In this document: positions 54,929 to 64,000 of the stretch, in pieces
Position numbering within the stretch: the stretch's first letter is position 1
How the letters are laid out: each line of letters begins with the position of its first letter
NCBI GenBank assembly: GCA_041399085.1
Contig: JAWKTM010000032.1
Span: 1-64,000, forward strand
Source of the DNA: JAWKTM01 sp041399085
Lineage (GTDB): Bacteria; Planctomycetota; Planctomycetia; Pirellulales; Pirellulaceae
Direction of reading: 5' to 3'
Length of the DNA: 64,000 nt
Position numbers and translations under genes: made by a program
Notes under the pieces: generated by a model
The model's input: only the letters and a program-made list of their open reading frames with translations
Told to the model about the DNA's origin: nothing
Database searches by the model: none

Positions 54929-55729
54929 CTAAGCCGCACGTGTCGCTAAGAAGTTCGTAGTGCGAAACTGCTCGTATATCTCGCGATATTGACGGACTGG
55001 GCAAGCGTACCCACCGGGACTAATCCGATACACTTGCATCTTGGCATTTGTGAGATAGAAGAAGAAGTCTTGAAAGTACGTGCGAGTGTCAATGTTGCAT
55101 CCGCCGAATTCGAACGTTATCGCGCCAATGGCATTCTCGGAAAGCATACGCCGTGCTCCTTCAAGCACGTTTAGTTCATGGCCCTCGACATCCATTTTGA
55201 GCAGGTTTATCTGAGCAACGCCGTGAGATTCGCAGTATTCGTCTAGCGTGGTTACTTCTACCGACTCTTCGTGGTCAAATGTCAGTTTTCGGTAGCCTAG
55301 CGACCGCTTCGTAAGTGATCCCATCCCAGAGCCGGGTTGGTCGGCGAACAGAGTTGCCGTACCAGAACAGCTGCCGAGCGCCGTGTTGTTGATCCGAACT
55401 CGCTCGTCCCTGCGAGCGACCGACTGGAGGTGTGAGAATGCCTCCGAGCTGGGTTCGAACGAATGAATCGTGGCGGCGCGGTTTCCGAGGACGCTCAATA
55501 GCAGCGACAGAAACTGTCCCTTATTCGCTCCAACGTCAAAAAAGCAAGGTGTGGTGGCGGATGTCTGAGCAAGGACGCCTTCAATCATTGTCCGCTCGCC
55601 GCTGGACCACGCGTCCGTGCCACTTCCAACACCCATTAGCTGAAGACACTGCTTGACCGTCCTCTCCAAAACAAACTGCGCCGGGCGATTGGAAGTGATC
55701 GGGGCCAGCACTCGGGTCATCAGTGACAT
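54929..55729 (-). CDS. FkbM family methyltransferase
   Basis: A 266-residue FkbM-type methyltransferase. FFDVGANKGQFLSLLL (about 61-76) binds SAM, IHSFEPS follows, then LLKMDVEGHELNVLEGARRML (about 175-195). I chose the ATG at 55729 because GGAGGA lies 5 nt upstream; the frame stays open to 55918 but without another good start. Its gene is 59 bp upstream of the second FkbM gene on the same strand. Confidence 0.9.
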   Translation of the reverse strand: MSLMTRVLAPITSNRPAQFVLERTVKQCLQLMGVGSGTDAWSSGERTMIEGVLAQTSATTPCFFDVGANKGQFLSLLLSVLGNRAATIHSFEPSSEAFSHLQSVARRDERVRINNTALGSCSGTATLFADQPGSGMGSLTKRSLGYRKLTFDHEESVEVTTLDEYCESHGVAQINLLKMDVEGHELNVLEGARRMLSENAIGAITFEFGGCNIDTRTYFQDFFFYLTNAKMQVYRISPGGYACPVRQYREIYEQFRTTNFLATRAA

Positions 55730-56099
55730 TGCGTTCCTCCGCACTTTGCCAACTCCTACGCTTTCCGCCCGCGGCGGCAGGCGGCCGATGTTAGTGAGCC
55801 AGCTCCACCCGGTCAACATGTGTTTCGTTGTAGTCGTCGACCGATTTGCTGGCCACGGAATCGCGTGACTTACGTTCACCTTGGGTTTTTTGCCGACAAC
55901 TCCAAACTCGGCAGACAATGCGCGGAGGCTTCATGCTAGCACCATTTCGCCGAGGGGTACGCTACGTGACGACAGGGTATTTGCTCTTGCAAGAGCCTCG
56001 TATCTTCCGTAATGTCCCCGGGTCAAGATTTAGAAGGCCAAAAGTCGCTGAGGCGATTTCGGACGACTCTCATCGCCAACTCGGCAATGTTTAACGGCA
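55730..56099. other. Divergent intergenic region of the glycan locus
   Basis: 370 bp between the minus-strand FkbM gene and the plus-strand glycosyltransferase. It should contain promoters for both directions. A short plus-strand frame at 55846-56094 has no ribosome binding site and no recognisable product, so I do not annotate it. Confidence 0.5.
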
Positions 56100-56945
56100 A
56101 TGCGAATTTCTGTCATTCTCTCGACGTATAACTCTCCCGTTTGGTTATGGAAAGTGCTGTGCGGGTATGACTGTCAATCGTACCGTGATTTTGATTTAAT
56201 CATCGCGGATGATGGATCGACGGAAGATACACGGGAGATTGTTGAGCGTTTTCAGGCGGAGTCTTCCATTCCCATTAAACATGTCTGGCACGAAGACAAT
56301 GGGTTCCGCAAGACAGAGATCTTAAATAAGGCAATTTCGGCCAGCCGCGCTGACTATCTTGTTATCTCGGATGGTGACTGTGTTCCACGAAGTGATTTTG
56401 TGGATACCCATCGGCGCCACGCCCGCCCTGCCCATTTCCTGTGCGCCACATACTACAAGTTGACAATGGCCGTGAGCGAGGCGGTCACTGAACCCCACAT
56501 CCGATCCGGACAAGCGTTTGACTTCAAATGGTTGCATGAACAGGGTCAGCCAAAGAGTATGAAGCGACTTCGGTTGGTTGCGGGGCCCATGTTAGGATCA
56601 TTGCTAAATCGTATTACCCCCACAAAAGCGAATTGGTCGGGAGCTAATAGTTCTGGTTGGCGGGATGATATTCTTCGGGTCAACGGTTTCGATGAACGCA
56701 TGAAGTACGGCGGCGAAGACAAGGAACTCGGCGACCGGCTAAAAAATAATGGCATACGTCCGATTCGGTTGCGTTACTCGGCGATCTGCCTACACTTGGA
56801 ACACGCCCGCGGCTACGTGGATCCCGAGAGCTATCGTCGAAATCAAATGATTCGGCATGAGACACGGCGAGGCCGACTTGTCTGGACTCCCTACGGAATT
56901 GAGAAAGCGAACCACGCCGATAACGGCCAACATCGAGCCGCCTAA
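56100..56945 (+). CDS. Family 2 glycosyltransferase
   Basis: A 281-residue GT-A glycosyltransferase. ISVILSTYNSPVWLWKVL at the N-terminus, DLIIADDGSTEDT (about 35-47), DYLVISDGDCVP (about 82-93) as the metal-binding DxD region, and the acceptor-side motif GFDERMKYGGEDKELGDRL (about 197-215), which is typical of galactosyl- or N-acetylgalactosaminyl-type GT2 enzymes. ATG at 56100 without a strong ribosome binding site. Likely builds the same glycan as the neighbouring fucosyltransferase. Confidence 0.88.
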   Translation: MRISVILSTYNSPVWLWKVLCGYDCQSYRDFDLIIADDGSTEDTREIVERFQAESSIPIKHVWHEDNGFRKTEILNKAISASRADYLVISDGDCVPRSDFVDTHRRHARPAHFLCATYYKLTMAVSEAVTEPHIRSGQAFDFKWLHEQGQPKSMKRLRLVAGPMLGSLLNRITPTKANWSGANSSGWRDDILRVNGFDERMKYGGEDKELGDRLKNNGIRPIRLRYSAICLHLEHARGYVDPESYRRNQMIRHETRRGRLVWTPYGIEKANHADNGQHRAA

Positions 56946-57052
56946 CTAGTACAGACGCTTCGCGGCGTGGATCGCGAGATAACAATGGGCGGAGACCTAC
57001 GGAAGCCGTTGCACTCCTTGCCCCACGATTGATTATGGCACGGAGAGACGCG

Positions 57053-58006
57053 ATGAGTTCATGGCCCGACACGATTGCCGAATACTTCTACCGTTTAGCG
57101 GCCAGCGGGTGGGTGCCTCGTCGCTTGTTCATAAACGGATTACCAGATAGGGAAACGCTCCTGCCAACTACCGGCCCTCTGAAACTCGAAGTAGTAAGTC
57201 ATTGTTGGAAATACGCCCATTTTCTAGCGTATCAGCTAAGCTCATTGGTGCTTTACCCGCCGAAAGATCTGTCGGTGCGGATGACGGTGTTTTACTGCGA
57301 GGATGATCCAGCGACTCGAGAGGTGGTGCGGTTCTTCGACCAGCAGCACGCCAATAACGTGTGCTGGAATTGGCGTCCGCTGGAAAAGAATCGCTTGTTT
57401 CGCCGGGCCATTGGCCGCAATTTGGCAGCCGTGGAAAGCCAAGCCGACTGGGTATGGTTCACGGATTGTGACCAAGTGTTTCATCAGGATTGTCTCGACA
57501 GTCTAGCTAATGAATTACAGGGGCGTTCCGATCCACTGGTTTATCCCTGCTGTGTGTATCGCACGGAATTGTTGGAGAACAATGCGGATCTGTTACAAGC
57601 TGCCAGCGGCCAAGCCAAGGTGATCGACATCGATACCAGACAATTCTTTGCTTGCCGCCACAATCGGGCCGTCGGTGCGTTGCAAATCGTGCATGGCGAT
57701 ATTGCGCGTCGCTATGGCTACTGTCAGTCGACGCCGTATTACCAGAAACCCATGCCACATTGGTGCAAATGTACCGAGGATCGAGTCTACCGGTGGTTAC
57801 TGGGGACACACGGAACGCCGATTGATATACCGGGGTTGTTTCGGATAGAGCACGCGCACAAGGGTCGGTACGACGCGAATCGTCGGACTCAACCCTTGCG
57901 TAGCTTTGTCCGAACTCGGCTAATGGAACCAATCCGCCAACGCGCGGATGCGTTGCCTGACCGTGCTCCAAGCCAAGCGGTCGATCGTGAAAAACGGGTG
58001 GCTTAA
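57053..58006 (+). CDS. Putative glycosyltransferase
   Basis: A 317-residue protein with a GT-A look: KLEVVSHCWKYAHFLAYQLSSL near residue 44-65, TVFYCEDDPATREVVRFF, and WVWFTDCDQVFH (about 135-146) with a DxD metal site. The C-terminal part includes HWCKCTEDRVYRWLLG. ATG at 57053 has GGAG 7 nt upstream and is preferred to ATG at 57035 or TTG at 57029. 107 bp after the GT2 gene on the same strand. Confidence 0.7.
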   Translation: MSSWPDTIAEYFYRLAASGWVPRRLFINGLPDRETLLPTTGPLKLEVVSHCWKYAHFLAYQLSSLVLYPPKDLSVRMTVFYCEDDPATREVVRFFDQQHANNVCWNWRPLEKNRLFRRAIGRNLAAVESQADWVWFTDCDQVFHQDCLDSLANELQGRSDPLVYPCCVYRTELLENNADLLQAASGQAKVIDIDTRQFFACRHNRAVGALQIVHGDIARRYGYCQSTPYYQKPMPHWCKCTEDRVYRWLLGTHGTPIDIPGLFRIEHAHKGRYDANRRTQPLRSFVRTRLMEPIRQRADALPDRAPSQAVDREKRVA

Positions 58007-58095
58007 GACGTCAAGATGGTCCACCGGCCAGCGGTCTTCTTCGTCCGTGAAACGGCCTCTAAATCGTAGCGCCGGGGGCGGTGTGCACTGCAACG

Positions 58096-59157
58096 CTATT
58101 CGATGGCGCCAGTAAACGAATACAAGTGAGATTCAAGTTCGCTTCGGCCGCGAATGAAATCCTGTTGTATTTCCAATGCGTACAACGGCAGCTTTCCAAG
58201 TGCATTGAGGCTAATCTTCACCAGATCTTTGTGGGTGCAAATGATGGCTGTGGCCGACGGATAGCTGGCTGCCCAGTCCGCTATTCGGCGTAGGTCATTG
58301 CGATCGTAGTGATGGTGGTCGGCGAACTCGCGGAGTTGTAAGACATCAAGTCCCGCCGATTCAAGTGTATGCCGAAATCCCGCTGGGTTGCCGATACCAC
58401 AAAACGCGAGGACGGATTGGCCCTGGAGCGATTGCACGGGCCGTTGCCTACCAGTGCTGTTCAGCAGACCGCTGGGATTACTGACGGCTTCGCAATAGGT
58501 GACTCCGGAAGCCAGTCGTATTATGCGATCGGCCAAAGCTTGACGCGCGGAATCGGATACGGCATCCGCGCGCGTGAGGCAAATAACATCCGCTCGTCGA
58601 AGCCCACGGATTGGTTCCCGCAACATTCCGCGCGGAAAGACATGCTCATGCCCAAAGGGCTCCAAGGCATCTAACAGTACGATGTCGAGGTCGCGGTGCA
58701 AACGGCGGTGTTGGAATCCGTCGTCGAGCAGAATCAGTTGGGTATCTAACTCATCGATCGCGATTCGGGCGGCGGCCACGCGATCGGGATTCTGGAGATG
58801 CGGCACATCGGGCAGTCGGTGCTCAAGCTCTATGGCTTCGTCATTGCGAGCGCCGTCGGTTGTCTTATAGCCACGACTAATGAGACACACTCGCACGCCC
58901 TGATTACGAAACCAGCGAGCCAACCAAGCCACCATGGGTGTCTTGCCCGTTCCGCCCAGGGTCAGATTGCCCACGCTAATTACGGGAACTTCCACACGAT
59001 GAACTTCCGCGGCGCCCCGATCATATCGGCAATTTCGCCAAAGCATGGCGGCAGCGTAAGGCGTTTCGGCCGCGCGCAGTGCGCAGCGAGCCAACGCCGC
59101 GCCGATGCCGCGCCGTTGGCCGCTGACGATTGCCTTAAAGTCCGCCGCGGTGAACAC
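58096..59157 (-). CDS. lpxK: Tetraacyldisaccharide 4'-kinase LpxK
   Basis: A 353-residue membrane-associated kinase that phosphorylates the 4' position of the lipid A disaccharide. The P-loop is GNLTLGGTGKTP (63-74), followed by VCLISRGY, DELDTQLILLDDGFQHRRL (about 130-148) and FPRGMLREP (about 165-173), all family hallmarks; the N-terminal amphipathic helix (residues 1-40) is also present. GTG start at 59157 chosen because LpxK proteins begin just before this FTAADF segment; the frame stays open to 59448 without a ribosome binding site. Implies lipid A synthesis and an outer membrane in this organism. Confidence 0.92.
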   Translation of the reverse strand: MFTAADFKAIVSGQRRGIGAALARCALRAAETPYAAAMLWRNCRYDRGAAEVHRVEVPVISVGNLTLGGTGKTPMVAWLARWFRNQGVRVCLISRGYKTTDGARNDEAIELEHRLPDVPHLQNPDRVAAARIAIDELDTQLILLDDGFQHRRLHRDLDIVLLDALEPFGHEHVFPRGMLREPIRGLRRADVICLTRADAVSDSARQALADRIIRLASGVTYCEAVSNPSGLLNSTGRQRPVQSLQGQSVLAFCGIGNPAGFRHTLESAGLDVLQLREFADHHHYDRNDLRRIADWAASYPSATAIICTHKDLVKISLNALGKLPLYALEIQQDFIRGRSELESHLYSFTGAIE

Positions 59158-59297
59158 AATCGAGTTCTCGCCGTTCGTGGATAGTAACTTCAACAACGAG
59201 CGGCGATGATAGGACGAGCGGCCGAATTCGTCGACGGTGGCTGTGCGTTGGACGTGGCTTCCACGTGTTCGTCGCACCGGTCGATCGCGAATAGTTA

Positions 59298-61216
59298 CTA
59301 TGCGGAGCGGCGTTGTTGGACATCCTCTGCTGGGGCAGTCGTCGCGCTCTTGGGCAACTCGCTCGGCGCATCGGAACGGAATCGAGCGTGGAGCGCGTCC
59401 CAATCGAGGACCAGTTTGCCGCCTGTCGACTGATGCTGCTTGGCCCACGTCGTCAACAGGTCGAGGCAGGCGTGATCAATGTAATCGAGATACTCTAGAT
59501 CGATGTGTAATTCGGCGTCGCGCGGCACTTGCTCCAGAGTTCGCGCCAGTCGAGGGAGCCGAATGAAAGTGGCCGCGCCGCTTAGTTGAATGCGGGCCTG
59601 TCCCGTCGCGGAGTCGATTTTCAAATTAGCTCCCAATTGGGAGAACCGATGGAGCAGCTTCGCCGTTGCTAATCCGACGCCGATCAGGACGCCGGTCAAC
59701 AGATCAAAAACGACGATCGAACCGGCCGTCGCGGCATAGATCGCCACCTCGCCCCAGCCGAACTTATGCAGCTCGCGTATCGACTTGACATTCACCAATT
59801 TGTATCCGGTATACACCAAGATTGCGGCCAAGCTGGAGGTGGGTATCATGCGAAGTAACCATGTGAGTCCCACGGCGAAAATTAGCAGCCAAATCGCATG
59901 CAGAATGGCCGACATGCGAGTCCGGGCTCCGGCTTGAACATTCGCCGAACTACGCACGATCACGCCCGTCATCGGAAGAGCGCCCAGAAGGCCACATACC
60001 ACGTTGCCCGCTCCTTGCGCTAACAACTCTTTGTTATATCGGGTCCGCGGGCCTTGATGAAGTTGATCGACCGCCGTGGCGCTGAGCAACGTCTCCGCGC
60101 TAGCAACCACGGCCATGAATATCGACGCCTGAATAATGTCGCTCCACGACACTTCCGAGACGAGTGACCAAGTTGGGAAGTGAATTTCCTCCCACAAGTT
60201 CGTGGGAACTTCAACATACAGAACCGGCAACGCCAAGAAAGCAGCAATCGCAGTGGCCAGAACCACGGCCACCAAGGGACCTGGGATCACTCGGAGCGGC
60301 TTCGTGGAGAATGTTTGCCAAGCTAGAATCACACAGATTGTTAACAACCCCAATTCGGCGGCGAAGCGATGGTTTTTCATGCTGGCCAATAGAGATTCCA
60401 ACTCAGCCACCACAGCCTTTTGAGCCCTTTTGGCCGCAACTGGCTCGCCCGCCGCTAATGTTGCGACCGCCGCCTCACCCACGACGACCGCTTTAGCAGT
60501 CGAGGCGGACTGCATTCGGGTTTGAAGTGACCGCAAGTCATCGTTTAACTCCTTTTGCGCGGCGACCAACGAAGCGAACTTTTGGGTGCCAGTGTCCGGC
60601 GATTGCGCCGAACCAATCAATGTTTGATCGCCATGCGGAGATTCTTCCGCCAAGCGTTCCTGCAAGTGAACTTGGCGGCGATGGAGTTCGCCAATGGATT
60701 GAAGCGCCGCGCGACGCTGCTCACGAGTTTCACGATCCGGAAACTCTGGAATTCCCACCCCCTTCCAAACCGCTGACGGAATACTGACCAGATTAGCCAG
60801 CGCGCTGTCTTTAGGTGCGTCATCCACCACCATCACATGGAACTGGCTGGCAAAGATGAGAATACCAGTACCAGCCAACATACCAGCTGACGACAGCGGG
60901 CGATACGGCCGAGAAACCATTGCAACCCGGCCAGGCTCGCGGCCAACTACTGCAAAACGCCAGCGATCAGGACAATCAGACCGAGAGTCTCATATCCATG
61001 CTGCCGAATCAACTCGTAGACAATCACAGCCAATCCAGCCGCTGGACCGCTAACCTGCAGCGGGCAACCAGCCAAACTCCAGCAACGAGGTCCTCCCGAT
61101 GCCCGTAATTAGTCCGCGGAGACAGGAGCCCCCGAGGCAATGGCTATCCCCATGCATAGCGGCAGTGCAACGAGGAACACGACAATGGATGCTAGGAAAT
61201 CGCTTTTCAAGTTCAT
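59298..61216 (-). pseudogene. SulP-type anion (bicarbonate?) transporter with STAS domain, 5' part frameshifted
   Basis: The original start appears to be ATG at 61216 (MNLKSDFLASIVVFLVALPL), but that frame stops at 61109. The protein continues in shifting frames (GLITGI, then GCPLQVSGPAAGLAVIVYEL up to a TAG near 60950) before settling at about 60890 into one open frame of about 530 residues to 59298. The intact part has transmembrane helices, GNVVCGLLGALPMTGVIVRSS and a C-terminal STAS domain (IDLEYLDYIDHACLDLLTTW). A helical insert (about 60-165) follows FHVMVVDDAPKDSALANL. At least four indels and one stop. Downstream of carbonic anhydrase on the same strand, so bicarbonate transport is a good guess. 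Confidence 0.78.
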
Positions 61217-61426
61217 TCCCCGCTCCGTGGTTGGGGGGCGGTATGTCGTTCATAAAGGTGCCTTTCCGTCGTCTTGCGAGGTGTTTATTCAATGCGAGTT
61301 GCGAAGTAACGGTGGTTCGGGATCGAGACTCTCATGCGGTAGAGACAATCCGATGACGCCGTCGTTGACCACTGCCAATTCATGAAGTGATAGGGAGCGA
61401 GAAAGACGCCGTCTAGACCACGAAAC

Positions 61427-61648
61427 CTACGATGAGCGGTCAGCGGAGGATGGGGGTGCGCCACCAAACACAGTCCCAGGAGATAGCAAATTCAATGGGC
61501 AGGCATGCGCGCTTAAGATGGGTGCTGTCGGTTGGACGCAATTTACGGCATAACCAATGGCTCCAATGATGAGGCACCCCGCCGCGATGGATAAACATAA
61601 TTGAGATTCGGCGACTAGCGGACGTCGAATGGTTAGTAGGCATCTCAT
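61427..61648 (-). CDS. Small single-span membrane protein between carbonic anhydrase and SulP
   Basis: A 73-residue protein with one hydrophobic segment (about 15-36, CLSIAAGCLIIGAIGYAV) and a polar C-terminus. ATG at 61648 has AAAGGA 7 nt upstream. It lies 12 bp after the carbonic anhydrase stop and about 210 bp before the SulP start, all on the minus strand, so it is probably part of that operon. No family recognised. Confidence 0.55.
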   Translation of the reverse strand: MRCLLTIRRPLVAESQLCLSIAAGCLIIGAIGYAVNCVQPTAPILSAHACPLNLLSPGTVFGGAPPSSADRSS

Positions 61649-61660
61649 GCTCGAGTCCTT

Positions 61661-62326
61661 TCAAATGGCGGGGAGGGCGAGAGATGCGAATTCATCAATC
61701 TGAACGCCTTCGTCCACGGACAGAAACTGGCCGCTTTCGGGTTCATAGGCGAACACCTGTCCCGTTTCGAATTTGTAGACCCAACCATGCAGCTTCAATT
61801 GATCTCGCGCCAAGGCAGCCGCGACGGAAGGATGTGTCCGCAAATTCTCAAGTTGAACCAACACGTTTTCCTCGACGGTGGCCGTCAAGCGAGCCTGCGA
61901 CGCGTGAATATGGCGGTAGTTCTCGCGGATAATGCGGGAGGTTGCTTCCGCATGCCCCAGCCAATCGCGCACGGCCGGCAGCGGTTCGACTTGCTCGGGA
62001 TGCAACAAGCCGTTCATGGCGCCACAGTGCGAATGGCCGCACATGATTACATCGTGGACACCCAGGACGCTGACGGCGTATTCGATTGTGGCGGCTTCCC
62101 CACCACGTACCGCGCCATACGGAGGGATGATGTTTCCGGCGTTTCGCATGATGAATAATTCGCCCGGTTGAGTCTGGGTGAGCAGACTCGGATCGATCCG
62201 CGAGTCGGAACAAGTAATGAACAGGGCTAATGGATTCTGGCCGTTAACGAGTCGCTCGAACAACCGTTTTCGGGAGCTAAATATGTCGCGTTGAAACTGA
62301 TGGATTCCATCGACTAGTTTTTGCAT
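61661..62326 (-). CDS. Beta-class carbonic anhydrase
   Basis: A 221-residue carbonic anhydrase converting carbon dioxide and bicarbonate. Zinc and active-site residues are all visible: C39 and D41 in CSDSRIDP, H98 and C101 in CGHSHCGAM; also GELFIMRNAGN and GWVYKFETGQV. ATG at 62326 with GAGGAG 8 nt upstream; an in-frame start at 62392 is not needed. First gene of a likely operon with the small membrane protein and the SulP transporter. Confidence 0.95.
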   Translation of the reverse strand: MQKLVDGIHQFQRDIFSSRKRLFERLVNGQNPLALFITCSDSRIDPSLLTQTQPGELFIMRNAGNIIPPYGAVRGGEAATIEYAVSVLGVHDVIMCGHSHCGAMNGLLHPEQVEPLPAVRDWLGHAEATSRIIRENYRHIHASQARLTATVEENVLVQLENLRTHPSVAAALARDQLKLHGWVYKFETGQVFAYEPESGQFLSVDEGVQIDEFASLALPAI

Positions 62327-62522
62327 GACCGAGTCTCCTCGGATGAAGGACGCACTCTTTCGGTTGGTCGCGCACGAACGACCGCATGACACTAACGGGA
62401 GAGAGATCGATCGCGCTGGTTGGACGAGCGGTCAAGGCGGTCGCCACGCGCCGATCAACGAGACCGACCGCGAGCGAGCTTTGACGCGCAATGACGAGCG
62501 CGAAAGAAAGTGCGTCGCGCTA

Positions 62523-62819
62523 TTAACAGCGCAGAGGCGCTAAGAGGCCATTGGCCAAGCGATGGCCAAGCGTGAAACGTCGAGGGCAAGTCGACCCGCC
62601 TTGCCGTTCACCATTTCGGTCGGGCGGCAGTAGAACGGTCTTGCCGCAACCGGATCGCCGCGTCTCGCAGCGAAGCGTTTGAATGGCGGCTTCGGTCTCT
62701 TGCGACGACTCCTGTTCCTCGGCCGGCGCCTCGGACTCGCTCGATTCGAATGCGCGGCCGACCGCGGGAGCGCCACCGAGCAAAAACGCTACATTCAGCA
62801 GCAATAGCGTATGCAGCAT
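62523..62819 (-). CDS. Possible small exported protein
   Basis: A 98-residue frame starting with a signal-like sequence (MLHTLLLLNVAFLLGGAPAVGRA) and continuing with an acidic Ser/Glu stretch and a basic, Cys-containing tail ending LANGLLAPLRC. No strong ribosome binding site at 62819; an upstream start at 62930 is possible. The junction near 62690 could hide a frameshift, because the tail composition changes abruptly. Tentative. Confidence 0.4.
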   Translation of the reverse strand: MLHTLLLLNVAFLLGGAPAVGRAFESSESEAPAEEQESSQETEAAIQTLRCETRRSGCGKTVLLPPDRNGERQGGSTCPRRFTLGHRLANGLLAPLRC

Positions 62820-63079
62820 CGCGCGCAACCAATTCGGCTGGCTCGTAGGGGGTTCCCCCACGGCGGTTGGTCGGCATCGGTCGTGCGCGGAATAAACGGC
62901 CATAGAACCTATAGATCGGCGAAAAGTCACATTACCTTTGGTTATGCTTTGTAATCTCGGCGAAAGCGGTGGTCAAGTGACAAGCTGCCTGTATCCCAGC
63001 AGTTTCGAGCACTTTGCCGAGAAAGCTGGCTGTTTGCGATTTCCCGTATGTGTCGATTTCCCAGCCCACAGTTTTGAAC

Positions 63080-63725
63080 ATGTATACACCTGAATCGTTC
63101 ACGCACGATCGGAGTTGAACAAGCTGCACTCGTTTGTCGAAACGCATGCGTTCGCCACGTTGATCTCGGCCGGTTCCGACGAAAGTGACGAACCGTTGGC
63201 GACCCATCTGCCGCTGTTGCTCGATCGCGCGGCGAGTGGTCAGGGAATGTTGACGGGGCACTTCGCGCGGGCAAATCCGCACTGGAAATCGGCCGCGAAC
63301 AGGAGCGTGCTGGCCATCTTTCACGGTGCGCACGCTTACATTTCGCCAAGCTGGTACGAGGCGACGAACGTCGTTCTACCTGGAACTACATCACCGTGCA
63401 TGCACACGGGCGGTTGCGGCTGATCGACGACCGTGGTCAGTTGAAAGAGGCGGTTCGCCGATTGGTCGCAGCCTACGAGTCGCCGCGGCCGGATCGCTTG
63501 GACGCTAGACCGAGCCGAACCGCAATTCATCGACCGTTTGCTGGACGGAATCGTCGGTTTACGATCGACGTGCAGCGCTGGGAAGGGAAGTGGAAGCTGA
63601 GTCAAAACCACGATGCCCAGCGGCAAGACCGCGTGATCACGGCTCTGCTGAACGAACCGAGTAGCGGCGCACGCCAGATTGCATTGGAGATGCAAGCCAA
63701 TCGGAAACAGCAAGGCGCCAGCTAG
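63080..63725 (+). pseudogene. FMN-binding PaiB-like gene, multiply frameshifted
   Basis: Begins MYTPESFTHDR at ATG 63080; the frame stops after 12 codons and resumes from 63115 (LHSFVETHAFATLISAG, ATHLPLLLD, GHFARANPHW, VLAIFHGAHAYISPSWYEA). Further shifts occur near 63380 (then WNYITVHAHGRLRLIDD), 63505 (then RAEPQFIDRLLDGIVG) and 63555 (then FTIDVQRWEGKWKLSQN), ending at TAG 63723-63725. The stitched protein of about 215 residues is a PaiB-type FMN-binding protein, annotated as a negative regulator of sporulation and protease genes in Bacillus. At least four indels; decay or assembly errors. Confidence 0.8.
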
Positions 63726-63869
63726 AGGAGCGCCGTTTCGAAGGCTCAAGATTGCCCCGCAGCGACCCGAAACGAACACGGCGACATCAGCCTAATCGGA
63801 CTGACATCGCCGCTGTTATTAGCGAGATAGCTGGAACGTTTCGCTCCGAGCGAGCGACAACTTCCGACA

Positions 63870-64000
63870 CTAACGCTTCGAGAACTGCACGCCCTTACGA
63901 GCACCGTGCAGACCGTACTTCTTACGTTCCTTCATACGCGAATCTCGCGTCAGGAACCCGCCGTCACGAAGCGCCGGGAATAACTCGGAGTCGTAGCCGA
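63870..64000 (-). CDS. rpsI: 30S ribosomal protein S9, C-terminal end
   Basis: The last 42 residues are visible, including GGFLTRDSRMKERKKYGLHG and the conserved terminal GVQFSKR before TAG at 63870-63872. The gene continues beyond position 64000. S9 sits in the decoding region of the small subunit, its C-terminal tail contacting P-site tRNA. Normally preceded by rplM upstream on the same strand, outside the window. Confidence 0.96.
   Translation of the reverse strand, partial: GYDSELFPALRDGGFLTRDSRMKERKKYGLHGARKGVQFSKR

Noticed and set aside
1..64000. tRNA, rRNA, insertion sequence or prophage
   Set aside because: No tRNA-like cloverleaf sequences, rRNA motifs, transposase, integrase or phage structural genes were recognised in reading the window.

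Overview
The window looks like the chromosome of a planctomycete, probably a relative of Pirellula, Rhodopirellula or Blastopirellula, and possibly a metagenome-derived assembly. The evidence is the combination of gene families: a MoxR/DUF58/BatA-like/von Willebrand operon with very large membrane partners, an NPCBM-type protein, a YXWGXW-repeat protein, a C30-type carotenoid operon, several FkbM methyltransferases, and lipid A kinase LpxK, which implies an outer membrane. Base composition is GC-rich almost throughout. The restriction-modification pair (10.8-12.9 kb) and the glycosyltransferase/FkbM locus (52-58 kb) look more AT-rich.

Layout. 0-1.4 kb: a truncated APS kinase translationally coupled to an acyl-CoA dehydrogenase-like protein (minus). 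1.7-6.3 kb: glycogen phosphorylase (plus, one frameshift) converging on a secreted YXWGXW protein. 6.7-10.7 kb: a three-gene plus-strand cassette of asparagine-synthetase-like enzyme, radical SAM protein and FAD-dependent halogenase-like enzyme, the best candidate here for an unrecognised biosynthetic system. 10.8-12.9 kb: a type II-like restriction-modification pair. 13.0-34.8 kb: an almost unbroken run of minus-strand genes. It starts with MoxR ATPase, DUF58 protein, BatA-like protein, VWA protein and three large envelope proteins, and continues into an NPCBM pseudogene, one catalytically intact HtrA protease, two HtrA-like proteins with destroyed catalytic triads and a small membrane protein; a C45 peptidase lies beyond. 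A toxin-antitoxin remnant sits inside the run. 35.2-39.7 kb: a remnant of an ATPase gene, a gene-poor stretch and a 1259-residue duplicated TPR-glycosyltransferase-FkbM fusion. 39.8-47.5 kb: a carotenoid operon (two desaturase-type enzymes, aldehyde dehydrogenase, acyltransferase, glycosyltransferase) followed on the same strand by UV damage endonuclease. 47.7-52.1 kb: plus-strand genes for a GspF-like protein, a secreted SYLF protein, two hypothetical proteins and a 49-residue protein. 52.3-58.0 kb: three FkbM methyltransferases, an alpha-1,2-fucosyltransferase and two glycosyltransferases. 58.1-62.3 kb: LpxK, then a SulP transporter, small membrane protein and beta-carbonic anhydrase. 62.5-64 kb: a small hypothetical gene, a broken paiB-like gene and the 3' end of rpsI.

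A recurring feature is single-base frameshifts in otherwise well-conserved reading frames: glgP, the halogenase-like gene, the VWA gene 3' end, the carotenoid acyltransferase, the NPCBM gene, SulP and paiB. They are concentrated in short blocks. Either these are real decaying genes or the underlying assembly has local indel errors; read data would decide. All functions are inferred from recognisable motifs by eye; no database search was possible.
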